Source: Vitis vinifera (Eukaryota; Streptophyta; Magnoliopsida; Vitales; Vitaceae). From it: a stretch of 64,000 nt of DNA. A program made the position numbers and the translations under genes. The first letter of the stretch is position 1, and each line of letters opens with the position of its first letter. The notes beneath the pieces were generated by a model. That model did no database searches. It had not been told where the DNA came from and saw nothing but the letters and a program-made list of their open reading frames with translations. The DNA lies in the NCBI RefSeq assembly GCF_030704535.1, contig NC_081812.1, positions 16,155,001 to 16,219,000 on the forward strand, given 5' to 3'. Shown here piece by piece: positions 1 to 10,860 of this stretch.

Positions 1-32
1 CTCCTTCCCAAAAAGTTACAACCTGAGATGCA

Positions 33-86
<54 letters not shown>

Positions 87-102
87 AATAAATAAATAAA
101 AA
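33..102. repeat. AAT/AAAT microsatellite
   Basis: A run of about fifteen AAT units passes directly into AAAT units. It lies in the part of the GID4-like gene beyond its third visible exon, so it is probably intronic. Length polymorphism is likely. Confidence 0.9.
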
Positions 103-501
103 CACAGTAAATGCTCGATGAAGGCTACAAAGACTCTGAAAGCTGTCATTGGTATGCCTTATTTCTGCGAGTGCAACTAAAGCCATAATTTACAGAAGCC
201 CCAAATCTTTTTGAATAAGCTCTAGATATGGAATGTTAAAGTTATATATCTGATGACTAGTTTTGCCCATTTAAAATCTTAGTTAACTAAATCTACTTCC
301 TCAAATGGGGCCCTCTTGAAATGTTGTCAGGGTTTCTCTACAGTAGGTTGATATCCACTTTTCCCTTTTATGTCATTTTGATTAATGATATCAATGAATT
401 TATGTCCAGTGGTGTTGCTATATATATCAAAGAACAGCATGAACAGGGGAAAAAATTACATGGAACCTAATGGCTTATATGAAAAAAAGAAGCTGACTTA
501 C

Positions 502-3500
502 TGGTGTGTCTGCCATTGGAACATTAAGGGCTTCCATAGTGCCACATAGATAACCATGATCAAGGTCACAACCTTGGATACGGACGTTAACTCTCCATGC
601 TTCGTCCTTTTGTACACTAGAGACATTCTGAGTACCAGAAAAGGCCTGTAACAAAATTATGCAGCAAGGCTAAACTGACACTTTTCATCTTATTCAACAA
701 AAAGTATGCCGCCTTTAAATGAATGACAAACTCATGCACGTGCATGCAGAAACTTTGATTCAGATGAATCTAAACATTTGAATTGTGGGTACATGAGCAT
801 TACAGAAACGCTTATTCCCGATAAATCTCATCTCATTAATTTTACAAAGGCAAATTAAAAGTAATTTTACAATCCTGTCTTACCTATTGAAAGAAAAAAA
901 AAATGTACAAGTTGGCAGCTATGTTGTCTCCAAACATTTGAATAACACTGGATCCTATTCTCCCTTTATTAGCAGTAATAGTATGATGCACTGGTCTAAA
1001 ATAAAATTTATTAAGAAAAAAAAAATTATCATAACTTTGAGATGAAAATGGATCTCCAAAATCTATTCAAGAAAAAATAAATAATAAATAAATAAATAAA
1101 AACCTACATTATCTATCAAGGATATTAGGATATTTAGGTAATTTTGCAATATTTTAGGTGTCATTGTTATTTAGTAGTTGAAATTTGAGTTTTATTTAAA
1201 ATTTGGAAGTTTTGGAATTCTCCTTGAAAAAAGTTTCTAAATTTTCTATTTTCTAAATTAATCTCTTTTTTTAAAATGTTTCTATTTTGAATCATTAGAA
1301 ACTTTATAATAAGAAGTTTGTACAAATTAAGTTTATTTTTTAATAGTTTCATTCAAAATTTAGGGTTTTCTAGAGCCTATAAATAAGACAAATTAATGTA
1401 AAATGAGATTTAGGACTGACAACTAATAATGTTAAGGGTTAAATATGCTTTACCCCCTCACATTCAAAACTCAACACTTTATCCCCCAAACTTATTAGAG
1501 AACGATAATTTAGTGGCCAAACTTGTTAAAAAGTCAATGAGCAGTTTGTTAAGGGAAAAATAAGGTCGAAATGCAAAAAAAAAACACATGTTTTTCAAAT
1601 TCAAAGTTATCACACTTCATAGTTGCATGTAGAAATTTCGAATAGCCATGCAAACATCTTTCTAAAATCAAAAAGAAAAAAAATCAAAACTAGTGACTAT
1701 CATATTTCAAAAGCATTTGAGGAATTCCGCTTCAAAGTAATCAATTTAAAGTTGGTTATTCCTAAATTGAAAAACTAGAGTGAAAAAAAGAACAACTCCT
1801 TTTATAATTTTATGAAAGGTTTATAATTAGCAGCAAACTGTTGGGTTTTGAATGTTAGAAGGTAAAGTGTAAAACATGTCAAAGGTTGAAAGAGTAAAGT
1901 GCACTGAACCCTAATATTAACTTTTTCTTTCTATATCTTGCAAATCTCAATGGTGAGACTATATTTTCTTCTAAGTGAGACATCTATAAAAGACTTTAGT
2001 GAGATTCCAAGGCTTCTATTTCTTCTTCCATATCCTTCTTTCCATATATTTTATTTTACTTTTTCCTACTGTCATAATTTTTATTCCCCATCGATCTCCT
2101 TAAACCCTAAAAGATTGATGTCTTAGTGTACCTATTTGATTGTAGACAATCTTAGGGCTGACCTACATTAGTTTGGCTTTAGCTAAAAGCTGAGAGTGAC
2201 CATTGAGTGGCAGTTCCTCTGAAAAGATATTCTGTAAGACAGCTACATGACTGGAAACTTGAAAGAATGGACAAATTTCTCTTAAGGTCACAAACAAAAG
2301 CGTCAAGTAGGAATGATGGGAATAGGGTGATCTAGTTGGAAACAAAGAGTAGTGTGCTTTCAGTAAAATCTCTATACTTTGTTTTCATGTTGAGAAGAGA
2401 TGACCCCACTCTGATGAAGCAACTTGCAGTAGGACCCTCTGATGAAGACAAGTGGCAGCCACCTTTAAAAGTTTATCAGAGGAGCAAAGGAGTGAGCTCC
2501 AAGGCCCAAGCTTTAATTTGGCACTCTCTGGATGGTAATGGGCTTAGTTGAGATCTTATATAAGCCAATATGGGTTCAGCCTAGAAAGCACTTTCAGAAA
2601 TTAAGTTATGGGTCTAATCGATGGTTATAAGTTACCATTTTCAGTCATTATTATTGTCATTTTCCACTAGTCTTTAATGTGGTCAGTAGTCAGTCCAAGT
2701 TCGTCATTTTCAAGTTGCATTATTACCATGTCCAGTTCCAAGGAGTTATAAGTCCCTAGAAAAGTCTTATATAGTAGTTGATTAGTCTTTGGAAAGGAGT
2801 CAATGAATGGATGAATTTTCAGCAGCCATTTTTTTCCTTTGTGTGATGCAAAGAGTACTTGGGTGTGAAGCTTAAGGTTTCTAGGAGTGATTCCTAAGGT
2901 CCTTTCAATTATACTCTCCTTGCATTTTATTTTATGTACTGCATCACCCTCATCAAAGATTAGCTAAAAAAGTGGGGTTGGAACATGGTGAACAAATTTT
3001 CCTTGTGTAAAGACGAGGAAGAATAGGTAGACCGCCTTTTGCTTCATTGTACCAAAACAAGAATCTCATTGCAGTTAGTCTTCTCTTTGTTTGGGGTAGA
3101 ATGGGTGATGCAAGCTTCAATTAAAGGGGCCCTCTCAAGTTTGCAAGGATCCTTTTTGGGGAAGAGAAGAAAGAAAGCATAAAGGGTTGCTCCTTTATGC
3201 ATTTTATGAATTATTTGGAAGGAGAGAAATAATAAGTCTTTTGAGGACGTGGAACAAATGGATCAAACGTTAAAACGCTCATTTTTATGTCTATTTTTTG
3301 GAGTGGATGAGGATGGGATTAATGAAAGGCCAATGTCTATGATAGACTCAGTCAATTGGATGGCCATTGTGTAAGGGGGAGGGGTTATTGTTTTTTGTGT
3401 ATTACATCTTTGTTTTGTTCTTGCCTTTTGGTGCCCTTGTATATAACCCATGTGATTTGGTGCACCCTTTTTGATAGGTGTTGTTAATATATCTTTCTTG

Positions 3501-4950
3501 TTTGTTTATGGAGAAAACAATTTCACTCTGTCTTTAAGATTTCAAAGATAGACTCATATATCTTTTGCATAAATTCATGAATCATGAAACCAATACGGTT
3601 GACATAGAAAAGTACAAAAGCTAAATTCATATGAGTTGTGAAAGAAATTCATGAATCGTAAAAAAAAAAACATGACTAAAATACAAGCATGGAAGGCTTA
3701 ATTCATGTGCATGAAAAGCAATTTCTACAAAATTCATCTAATAGAACTCCTACCATTTTCTTATAACTATGCAATATGCATGTCATGAGATATATAGCAC
3801 CCATCAATAGCTAATCCTGAATAATCTCATATCCAATGTTTGCATTATTGGATGCAATGACAAACAGATTGAAAACCTTTAATGTGTTTGCTTTTTCATT
3901 TTGGGCAAACAGCCATCGTATATTTCTATTATGCTGTACAACTATTCACAACTAATTAGATGTATCCAATTGTATAGAACATGTAACTTGCTAGTTGCTA
4001 GTAAATCATTAAAATGAATGATAACAGCTAATTTTAACTAAGCAAATCAAACATGTAGATCAATGTAGATCAATGTAGATGAGACTAAGTAGTGAACAAT
4101 TGTTAAAAGCTTAACACTAAATGCAAGACAAAATGTTAAAAACTATCAAGGGCCTGAAGAAAATTACAGATTCCACATTTAAAGGGAAAAAGTGAAATTC
4201 ACCTGTCCAACACTCAAAAGAGTACAAGCCGGGGGTGAAGTGTGTCCAAGATTTGCACCTTCACATTTAAGAGAGAAGATACTCATATGTTCAAATCACA
4301 TGAACTAGAAGCCAAACTAGCCTATCTTCAAAAACATAAATGTAGATAAAGCTCTCTATGATCTAGAAATTTGATCTGAATTCAATAAAAATCAACATAA
4401 GGCACCACAAGAACCCAAAGAAATATGGAAAAGGAAAAAAAAAAAAAAAAAACAGTTTGAATTTACTAAGCATGAAACCTTGTGATTAGCATATTCAACC
4501 CTACACGCATCATGGAAGCAAAATTGCCATTTGTTTGTTTGGTGAGCGTGTGAAGTGTAAAATTTCCATAGCTTCTGTCCTTGGTCTCTTATTCTTAGTC
4601 TAGACCCCTACCAGTAGAATGCCCAGCCCTTTTGTCCCAGAAAATGATCACATCAATGCTGATTTCTGAGAACCGCGTTCTGATGCCCCTAAACCCAGTT
4701 TCTGATTTCGCACACAAAAACTTTTAACCCTAACCATAGCAATAACATTGGTTCTAATTCAGCACGAAAACATACTCTAAAAACTAGGGTTCGCCATCAA
4801 AGACCCAAAATCAGGGAGATGCCGCAAGGCAACAATTGAGAATACAGATGATATAATTTGTGAAAAAGCAAACAAGAGAAAAAGGATCCGAATAGAGCGG
4901 GTACCTGAAACCTGGGAAGGTGCAGAGTTCTCCACCACTCTCACTGGCAT
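502..4950 (-). CDS. GID4: GID4-like (Vid24 family) E3 ligase substrate receptor, 5' part
   Basis: Three exons are readable on the minus strand: 4905-4950 (ATG, 15 codons plus one base), 4203-4258 (18 codons) and 502-645 (48 codons). All junctions are GT-AG and the frame is continuous, giving about 115 residues before the gene leaves the window. The protein starts MPVRVVENSAPSQVSG, has a short segment ending LLSVGQ, then the family core with GTQNVSS, EAWRVNVRIQGCDLDHGYLCG and MEALNVPMADTP. These are hallmark blocks of plant GID4/Vid24 proteins. In yeast and animals GID4 is the receptor of the GID/CTLH ubiquitin ligase that recognises N-terminal proline degrons. Intron 1 is about 650 bases. Intron 2 is about 3.6 kb and carries a LINE tail. 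The C-terminal half is off-window. The family call is strong; the role in plants is inferred from homologues. Confidence 0.87.
2945..3512 (+). mobile_element. 5'-truncated L1-type LINE, 3' end of ORF2 plus tail
   Basis: Frame 2970-3374 reads as the C-terminus of a plant L1 ORF2. It shows a zf-RVT zinc-binding pattern (FSLCKDEEE, then LLLHCTK), a WKERNNKSFED block and the ending RPMSMIDSVNW. Three in-frame stops (TAG, TAA, TGA) interrupt it, so it is dead. The following about 140 bases match the style of plant LINE 3' tails, including a TATATAACCCATGTG stretch. No clear poly(A) remains. It lies in intron 2 of the GID4-like gene, opposite to that gene's strand. The 5' limit is uncertain because the sequence before 2945 is not recognisable. 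Confidence 0.7.
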
Positions 4951-6570
4951 TTTCTCTCTTGCGTCGGGTCCGACCTCACCAAAATAACCAAATACTTTAG
5001 AAATATTTGGTTAAAAGCTACTTGATAATAAATTAATAACCCCCTTTGTACATAAATAGTGATAAATATACCAATGAATTTTCAAAGAATATTTTTATCA
5101 AAATGAGAAATAAAAAAGTTAAATTTCATAAATTAAGTTTTCCGACCTTTTCATTCAATAAAATTGTAAGAAAAATAAAACTTAAGAGTGGTTGTTGCAT
5201 AAATATAGAAAATTAATAAAATAAAATAAAAAAGATTTTGAGGTGAAATCAGCTTAATAATTTTATATAATTTAATGATGTAATTTATTACATTTAATAT
5301 ATTAATATTAATATATTAATAGATTAAAATTATTAACTTTTTTTATAAGAGTTAAAAATAATGTTTTCAAAATCGAATTGGTCATTAAATAAAAAAAATT
5401 ATCGACTTACGGTTTATCAAGCGAATTAGTGATTGAATCGGTGATGTTATAAATATATAATTTATATATTATTAAAATTAAAAATAATTATAAAAATTTT
5501 AAAAAATATATAAATAAATTAAAATTCAATGATATTTATTTTTTATCTTATGCATAAGTATATATTTATTAATATTTTTAATTTTATTAAATAAAATATG
5601 TATAATATTTAAATGTAAATATATTAAAAATAAAAATTTTAATTTTAACTAATTTGATCATTTTTTAACAAACAAAATATATATTTTTGTTTACCATATG
5701 AAACAATAAGTTAGATATAGTGGAATGATGTGTGGGCTCATTTAATGAGCCTAAAGTGCAGGGTTCAAGTCTTTTGAGTGATCGGTTCAATGGTTAAGCG
5801 GTTCACAAGACCCAAAACTCTGCTAAAAAATCCTATCAGAAATTTGATGTGATGTATATGTTTTCAATGGGAAGGAAAATGCAGAGTAAAAGTAAAATAA
5901 GTTTTGTTTTTATCAAAATATTCTCTTGTTTCTTAAAAGGTTAAGATCTATAAAAAAAATTCATGGATTTTTTTTTTAAATAACAAACCAACAACATAAA
6001 AAATCACTTAATTTAAATAAGAATTTAATATAAAATACATTTACAAAATTTTAAAATCAAGGTAGAAATTCTACAACATACAACACTTATTTTTTGCCTC
6101 ATAATTCATATAGTTTTGAATAAAATTAATTTCTATAAGTTTTTTTATTCAAAAATGAAAATATTAATAGTAAAATCATAAAATTTGAATTATAAACGAA
6201 TTTACTACAAAATTTCAAAATTCAACATCTTATCGTGCAATAAACTAATTATTATCCATTCCAAATAAATTTGTCTAATTAGAACCCCAAAAATTAAAAG
6301 GTCGGATACCCTTTCCCAAATTAAAAATTCAAAAGTTAATAAATTAATCTGGATCAAGAACATATATTTCAATCATAAATCCATATTATATAAAATAAGT
6401 TTTAACTTAATTTTTTTTTTTTATCATTTTCTTAAAAATCAAGTATAATTTAAAATCTAATTATATAATTAATCATTATACTATGATAACAAATTATGAT
6501 ATTTTGAGATAGTTGAGAATATGTTAAACTATTTTTTTTTTTCCAAATTAAAAACAGTAGTTAACTCTAT
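4951..6570. other. AT-rich 5' flank of the GID4-like gene with repeat debris
   Basis: No gene is seen. The first 50 bases would be the 5' leader and promoter of the minus-strand GID4-like gene. From about 5000 the DNA is very AT-rich. A segment starting near 5359 (GTTTTCAAAATCGAATTGG) resembles one near 59306, and a tRNA-like block lies at 5712-5771. Confidence 0.6.
5712..5771 (+). repeat. tRNA-like (SINE-style) segment
   Basis: A box-A-like TAGATATAGTGG (5712-5723) is followed by a perfect 5-bp stem with a 7-base loop (GGCTC-ATTTAAT-GAGCC, 5735-5751). A box-B-like GGTTCAAGTC follows at 5762-5771. Order and spacing mimic a tRNA's D arm, anticodon arm and T arm. The outer acceptor stem is not convincing, so this is more likely a tRNA-derived repeat than a working tRNA gene. 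Confidence 0.35.
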
Positions 6571-7083
6571 GGGTGTTTGTTAAATGAAAAAATGAACATA
6601 TTTAATACCTAAGGTCAAACATCAATAAAATAAAATAAAATAAAAAACTTAACAATATTTCGATACTAATAAAAAAAAGAAAAAGTTAACTTAAAAGTGA
6701 AAATAATTTAATTTAAGTTATTAAGAAAATTAAGTATGTTTGATAAAATAATTTAATGGTATGATTTAAAAGTAAAAAAACAATTTTAAATGATAAGTAA
6801 AAATAATTAACTTATTTTTAAGTTCATATTTTTATTTAACCTTTTTACTTTTATTTGTCTTAGTTATCTTTATGATCTCTTTTACGATTTTACAACTTTC
6901 ATTGTTTTTATAAATATTTCAATTTAATGATTTAGGTTAAATTTTAAATTAATTTTATCAAACAATCTTAATACTTAAAATAAAAATTAAGTAATAAATT
7001 TTAAGTCAATAACTTAAATATAATTTAACTTAAAATTAATTTAAATTATTAAATAATAAATATTAAGTTTTACTAAATACCCC
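6571..7083. mobile_element. MITE-like element (hAT-style)
   Basis: The left end reads GGGTGTTTGTTAAA and the right end, read inverted, GGGTATTTAGTAAAA. These make an imperfect terminal inverted repeat of about 15 bp around roughly 510 bp of AT-rich, non-coding DNA rich in TTAAGT/ACTTAA motifs. Both flanks share CTCT, perhaps a worn target duplication. There is no transposase. The superfamily is a guess from the end sequence. Confidence 0.45.
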
Positions 7084-7708
7084 TCTTAATTCTATTTTGA
7101 ATTAAGCCAAATTCAAGTTTATTCATATTTTAAATAAAAAATGCTATTAAAACTTTTTATTTATTCAATTTTTTTTTGATGAATGACTTAAGTTGGATAT
7201 TAAAATTTAATGTACTAGAATACGTCTTTGGTATTAATGGTTGAATTGTCCTTTAAAAATTCCATAGTAGAAGATGCATAGATTTGACAGAAAAAATTCT
7301 ACATTTTCACTAATTTAAATAAAAAGTATTGGAGTGAAATGGATGGTGATGACCAAGGCACATGATTAAGAAAAAAAAAATTGTATTGATCTTTCCATTC
7401 AATCATCGACCAACGAAGTAGAATGATTCTGTGATTGTTAAGGAGGGTTTAGAATGGTTTTGGCACAGAGCTAACAGATCACCCTCCGAGTCCTCTCTCA
7501 TGCTCTTGTGCTTGAAGATGGGCATCCAAATTTTCCAGGGGTGGATCTTTGGGAAGCAAATTATGAGAAAAGTCTTGAAGCCAGGAAAGTGAAATTTACG
7601 TCATTCTACAGTAGCAATAGCAATAGCTAAGTCGGTGTGTAAATTACAGAGGTTCACCAATTATACAATAATAATCACACGTAAGGAGCATGATTGGCTC
7701 ATTTGGAA
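7084..7708. other. 3' flank of LecRK-IV-like gene
   Basis: AT-rich DNA and the probable 3' untranslated region of the minus-strand receptor kinase. No separate gene is seen. Confidence 0.5.
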
Positions 7709-9712
7709 TCAACGTCCTCCAGAGAGGAGAGACTCTGGAACAGTGGATGCATGGGAGAATGTCTTATCCAAAGAGAATGGATATGACAAAGCAAAATCAT
7801 CAAAACCTTCACGATGGGCAAATGATAGGCCATTGGCAGAAAGACCCAGGGATGTAAACTCTGGCAAAGGAACTGTCCTCTCCAAGTACTGTACAACTTG
7901 TGGCATGCTTGGCCTAGCATTTGGTTCTGAATGAGAGCACATCAAGCCAAGCTTCAATACCAACTCCATTTCCTCTGCATTATAATCAACACCCAATTTT
8001 GGATCACTTGCCTGAAGGATTTCACCTCTGTTCCAGAAAAAAAACACCCAATCAACCAAGATGAGATCCTCCATTGGAGCTATCGGCCTTCTTCCGCAAG
8101 CAACCTCAAGCAGAAAGGCGCCAAAAGCATAGACATCAGTCCTTGTTGTGGCCTTGCCGGTTCTAGTGTGCTCTGGGGCGAGATACCCAAGAGTTCCCAC
8201 AACATGGGTTGTTTGAGGATCCGTTCCATGATCGTACAATCTAGCAAGGCCAAAATCTCCTAATCTTCCATTCAGTTCACCATCTAACAAGACATTGCTG
8301 GCCTTGACATCTCTGTGAACCACGACTTGCTCCCATTCTCCGTGTAGATAGGACAACCCAGATGCTACACCTTTGAGAACTCTGAATCTTTGGTTCCAAT
8401 TGAGGGTGACCTTGGGTTGGTCATAGAGGTACTTGTCCAGACTTCCATTGGGCATGTAGTCATAGACCAAAAGAAGCTCCCCTTTGCGGCGGCAGTAGCC
8501 CAAGAGCGACACTATGTTCCTGTGACGGAGACGGCCAATGCTAACAATTTCTGCAACAAACTCTTTCATTCCTTGTCTTGATTCATGAGAGATCTTCTTC
8601 ACTGCAATCTCAAGTTTTGATGTGGGCAATACACCTCTATAGACCCTGCCAAATCCCCCGCTCCCCAATAGCTCTTTGTCCTTGAACCCTTTGGTTGCAA
8701 AATACAGATCCTTGTATTTGAATCTGTGAGGCCCATAATCAAGTTCCCAATCTTCAAGCTCTTCCGCGAACTTCTTCTTCCTTCTTATAAGATAAACTGC
8801 CCCTGACATCACTGCTAAAATAGAAACTACACAAATCACTGGCAACCCACTTGTCAGGAATGCGGATTTCTTCTGTCCTCCTATGCGGGGAAGCTTAGGA
8901 AGCTGAGAAATAGCAAGCGGTTGAGCCTGACCATTCATCTTAAAGCTCCATCCCAGAAGATAATGAGATGTTAGGACTGAACCGGTAGAAGATGAGAAGC
9001 CAACATACATGGTATTGTTAAGGATTAGAGAAAGATCGCGGGGCAAGGACAGCAGCGGAATATCAGGTTTATCAACACTGACTGGAGCCAATCTCACATC
9101 AATTTGCTTCTCCAAGGCGTTATAGTCCACCCACACTTGCATGGGTCGGCCACTAATAAGGCTCAAGTTTTTAAAATCTCCATTCTTGCTAGCAAAATAA
9201 CCTGCTGGAGCAGCTTTGTCAGACTTCAACCCGTTGATATCAATTCCAACATGGTTGTCATTGATATCACCCAACTCCTCGTTCTGGATGGTATCAAGCT
9301 CTACAGCCACGATGTGATTGGTGGAATTGCCATTGTTGGCATCGGAAAAGAGGCCTAGATGTTGGCTGGGAAGAGCTCCCGGGAGGCCTCTTGTGGGTGC
9401 AATGACGAAAGCAATCCCGTGACCGCTAAGAGTCGGATATTGAGGATGGATGGCGAACACAAATGTAGTAGAGAAGGAAAAAGCAGGGGCGTTGGAGGAA
9501 TTCTTGAATCTCATGGGATGTGAGTAGAAGGCGTGACCAGTTTCCTGTTTGGTGCGGTTGGTGAGGATCAGCAGACCATTGGGTGTGAACTGGGCTAAGC
9601 CATCAAGGCTCAGGTTGGCCGCCGTTTGGAATCCATTGTAGGTGAAACTCACATCTTCCCCTGAGGCTAAGCTTGCCAGGAGGAAGAGCAGAGTCACTAG
9701 TCTCAGATACAT
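7709..9712 (-). CDS. L-type lectin-domain receptor kinase, LecRK-IV type
   Basis: An intronless single-pass plasma-membrane receptor kinase. From the upstream ATG at 9751 the frame is 680 codons. I prefer the ATG at 9712 (667 aa), because it starts directly at the signal peptide MYLRLVTLLFLLASLASG and a TATA-like motif sits only 10 bases above 9751. In 680-residue numbering, a legume-type lectin domain spans about 34-275 ([32 protein letters not shown]). A transmembrane helix is at about 300-321, before basic RRKKK. The kinase spans about 357-626 with GSGGFG, IAVKK, HRD (480-482), DFG and APE, so it is an RD kinase with all catalytic residues. It resembles Arabidopsis LecRK-IV.1/IV.2. The clade senses extracellular or wound and pathogen cues; the ligand here is unknown. 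Confidence 0.93.
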   Translation of the reverse strand: MYLRLVTLLFLLASLASGEDVSFTYNGFQTAANLSLDGLAQFTPNGLLILTNRTKQETGHAFYSHPMRFKNSSNAPAFSFSTTFVFAIHPQYPTLSGHGIAFVIAPTRGLPGALPSQHLGLFSDANNGNSTNHIVAVELDTIQNEELGDINDNHVGIDINGLKSDKAAPAGYFASKNGDFKNLSLISGRPMQVWVDYNALEKQIDVRLAPVSVDKPDIPLLSLPRDLSLILNNTMYVGFSSSTGSVLTSHYLLGWSFKMNGQAQPLAISQLPKLPRIGGQKKSAFLTSGLPVICVVSILAVMSGAVYLIRRKKKFAEELEDWELDYGPHRFKYKDLYFATKGFKDKELLGSGGFGRVYRGVLPTSKLEIAVKKISHESRQGMKEFVAEIVSIGRLRHRNIVSLLGYCRRKGELLLVYDYMPNGSLDKYLYDQPKVTLNWNQRFRVLKGVASGLSYLHGEWEQVVVHRDVKASNVLLDGELNGRLGDFGLARLYDHGTDPQTTHVVGTLGYLAPEHTRTGKATTRTDVYAFGAFLLEVACGRRPIAPMEDLILVDWVFFFWNRGEILQASDPKLGVDYNAEEMELVLKLGLMCSHSEPNARPSMPQVVQYLERTVPLPEFTSLGLSANGLSFAHREGFDDFALSYPFSLDKTFSHASTVPESLLSGGR

Positions 9713-9756
9713 GGTCAGAGTCTTCGTCCTCCTCCTCCAATCGGTTCCCATAATTT

Positions 9757-10080
9757 CTAATTTATATCCACCAATTGAATGTTTTTCTTAAAGACTTTAA
9801 ATAGAAGAAGACAAGTTCTACATTCGATTGTTCCTATGGCCCGATTTATATTCAACCATTTGTCATCAATACTAATTGTGGGAGTTAATATAAGGGGAGG
9901 CAAAAACTTGTAAAAGCCACAGCCACTCAATAGAAAATCTTCCACGGAATCTTCGGGATAAGATCCTAAAGACAATTTGTCAATATATAAAGTGGCATTT
10001 ATACTATAGTCTGCTCTGGGGCCATACTGTTCAAACATACCATAGGAAGGAATCAAAATCTGTGTTTGTGGATCGAACAT
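9757..10080 (-). other. Unrecognised 107-codon open frame
   Basis: An ATG-initiated frame of 107 codons, beginning MFDPQTQILIPSYGMFEQYG and including GSYPEDSVEDFLLSGCG. It lies upstream of the LecRK-IV-like gene and overlaps its probable promoter. Residue use looks protein-like, and the minus strand just upstream (about 10100-10210) also reads sensibly in another frame (EVFVLNDNQNIPLSRIGTRD). That suggests a fragment of a once-longer coding or organelle-derived sequence. I do not recognise the family. It may be chance. Confidence 0.2.
9761..9766 (-). promoter_or_regulatory. TATA-like motif of LecRK-IV-like gene
   Basis: On the minus strand this reads TATAAA within GGATATAAATTAG. It is 10 bases above the ATG at 9751 and 49 bases above the ATG at 9712, so a start site about 30 bases downstream would leave only the second ATG in the transcript. 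A weaker TATTTAAAG lies near 9797 and would include the first. Confidence 0.35.
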
Positions 10081-10610
10081 AACATGAAGAACTGGCCCTC
10101 ATCAGTCATCTATCTGTTTAACACACCTTCTTGGGCGCCCGAGTAAAGTCATTATTCCATCTCTCGTTCCTATTCTGGATAGAGGAATGTTTTGGTTATC
10201 ATTCAAGACAAACACTTCACTCGTACCTTATTTTATACAGGCTTACGCGGGAGTTTAGGTACTAACATTGCGTGAGGATCATAAGAAGATATCCTATAAT
10301 AATTTTCATATCCCTTGTGCTGGCTCATTATTATGTAAAAGATAAAAGTACTTTAAAAACCAGCATATGAGAGGAGTCGCCCACTAGAAATATTCTCTCC
10401 TCTCCCTCCTCTTTCCTCTTTATTTCCTTTTTGCAATTAGAATGCTTGCTTGACCATCTCGCTGACAACATTTGACATTTCCGTTTGTTTGTGCGAAATG
10501 ACACAGCCATTGCATTGTGAACAAACGCGGTAGGGTGGGACTGTGGGAGTTTCTAAAAGGAAGCTTGCAGGAAAATTAATGCTGCATCACCATCTACTAT
10601 TAAGAATATT

Positions 10611-10860
10611 TAGGCTATATTTGGTCGTGGAAATTTGAGAGAAAATGCTGAAGAAAGAAAATATAAAAGAAAATAAAAAATAATTAAAAAAATCTATAAA
10701 TTATTTTTATTTATTATTTCAAACTTATTTTATTAAATAATTTTAAAATATATAAATTTTTAACTAATTTTAATTATATATATATATTTTTAATATTTTT
10801 TATAAGTTTAGAAAATAATTTTTTTTTTACAATTTTTTTTCAGAACCAAATATAACCTTA
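10611..10860. mobile_element. Short MITE-like element with terminal inverted repeats
   Basis: The left end TAGGCTATATTTGGT and the right end ACCAAATATAACCTTA are inverted copies with few mismatches. They bound 250 bp of AT-rich non-coding DNA. The flanks AAGAATATT and AAGAAATTT agree at 8 of 9 positions, as expected for a target-site duplication. Related sequence (AGAAAATTTGAGAAAAATTG read inverted, ending near 12870) suggests a second family member. Confidence 0.5.
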
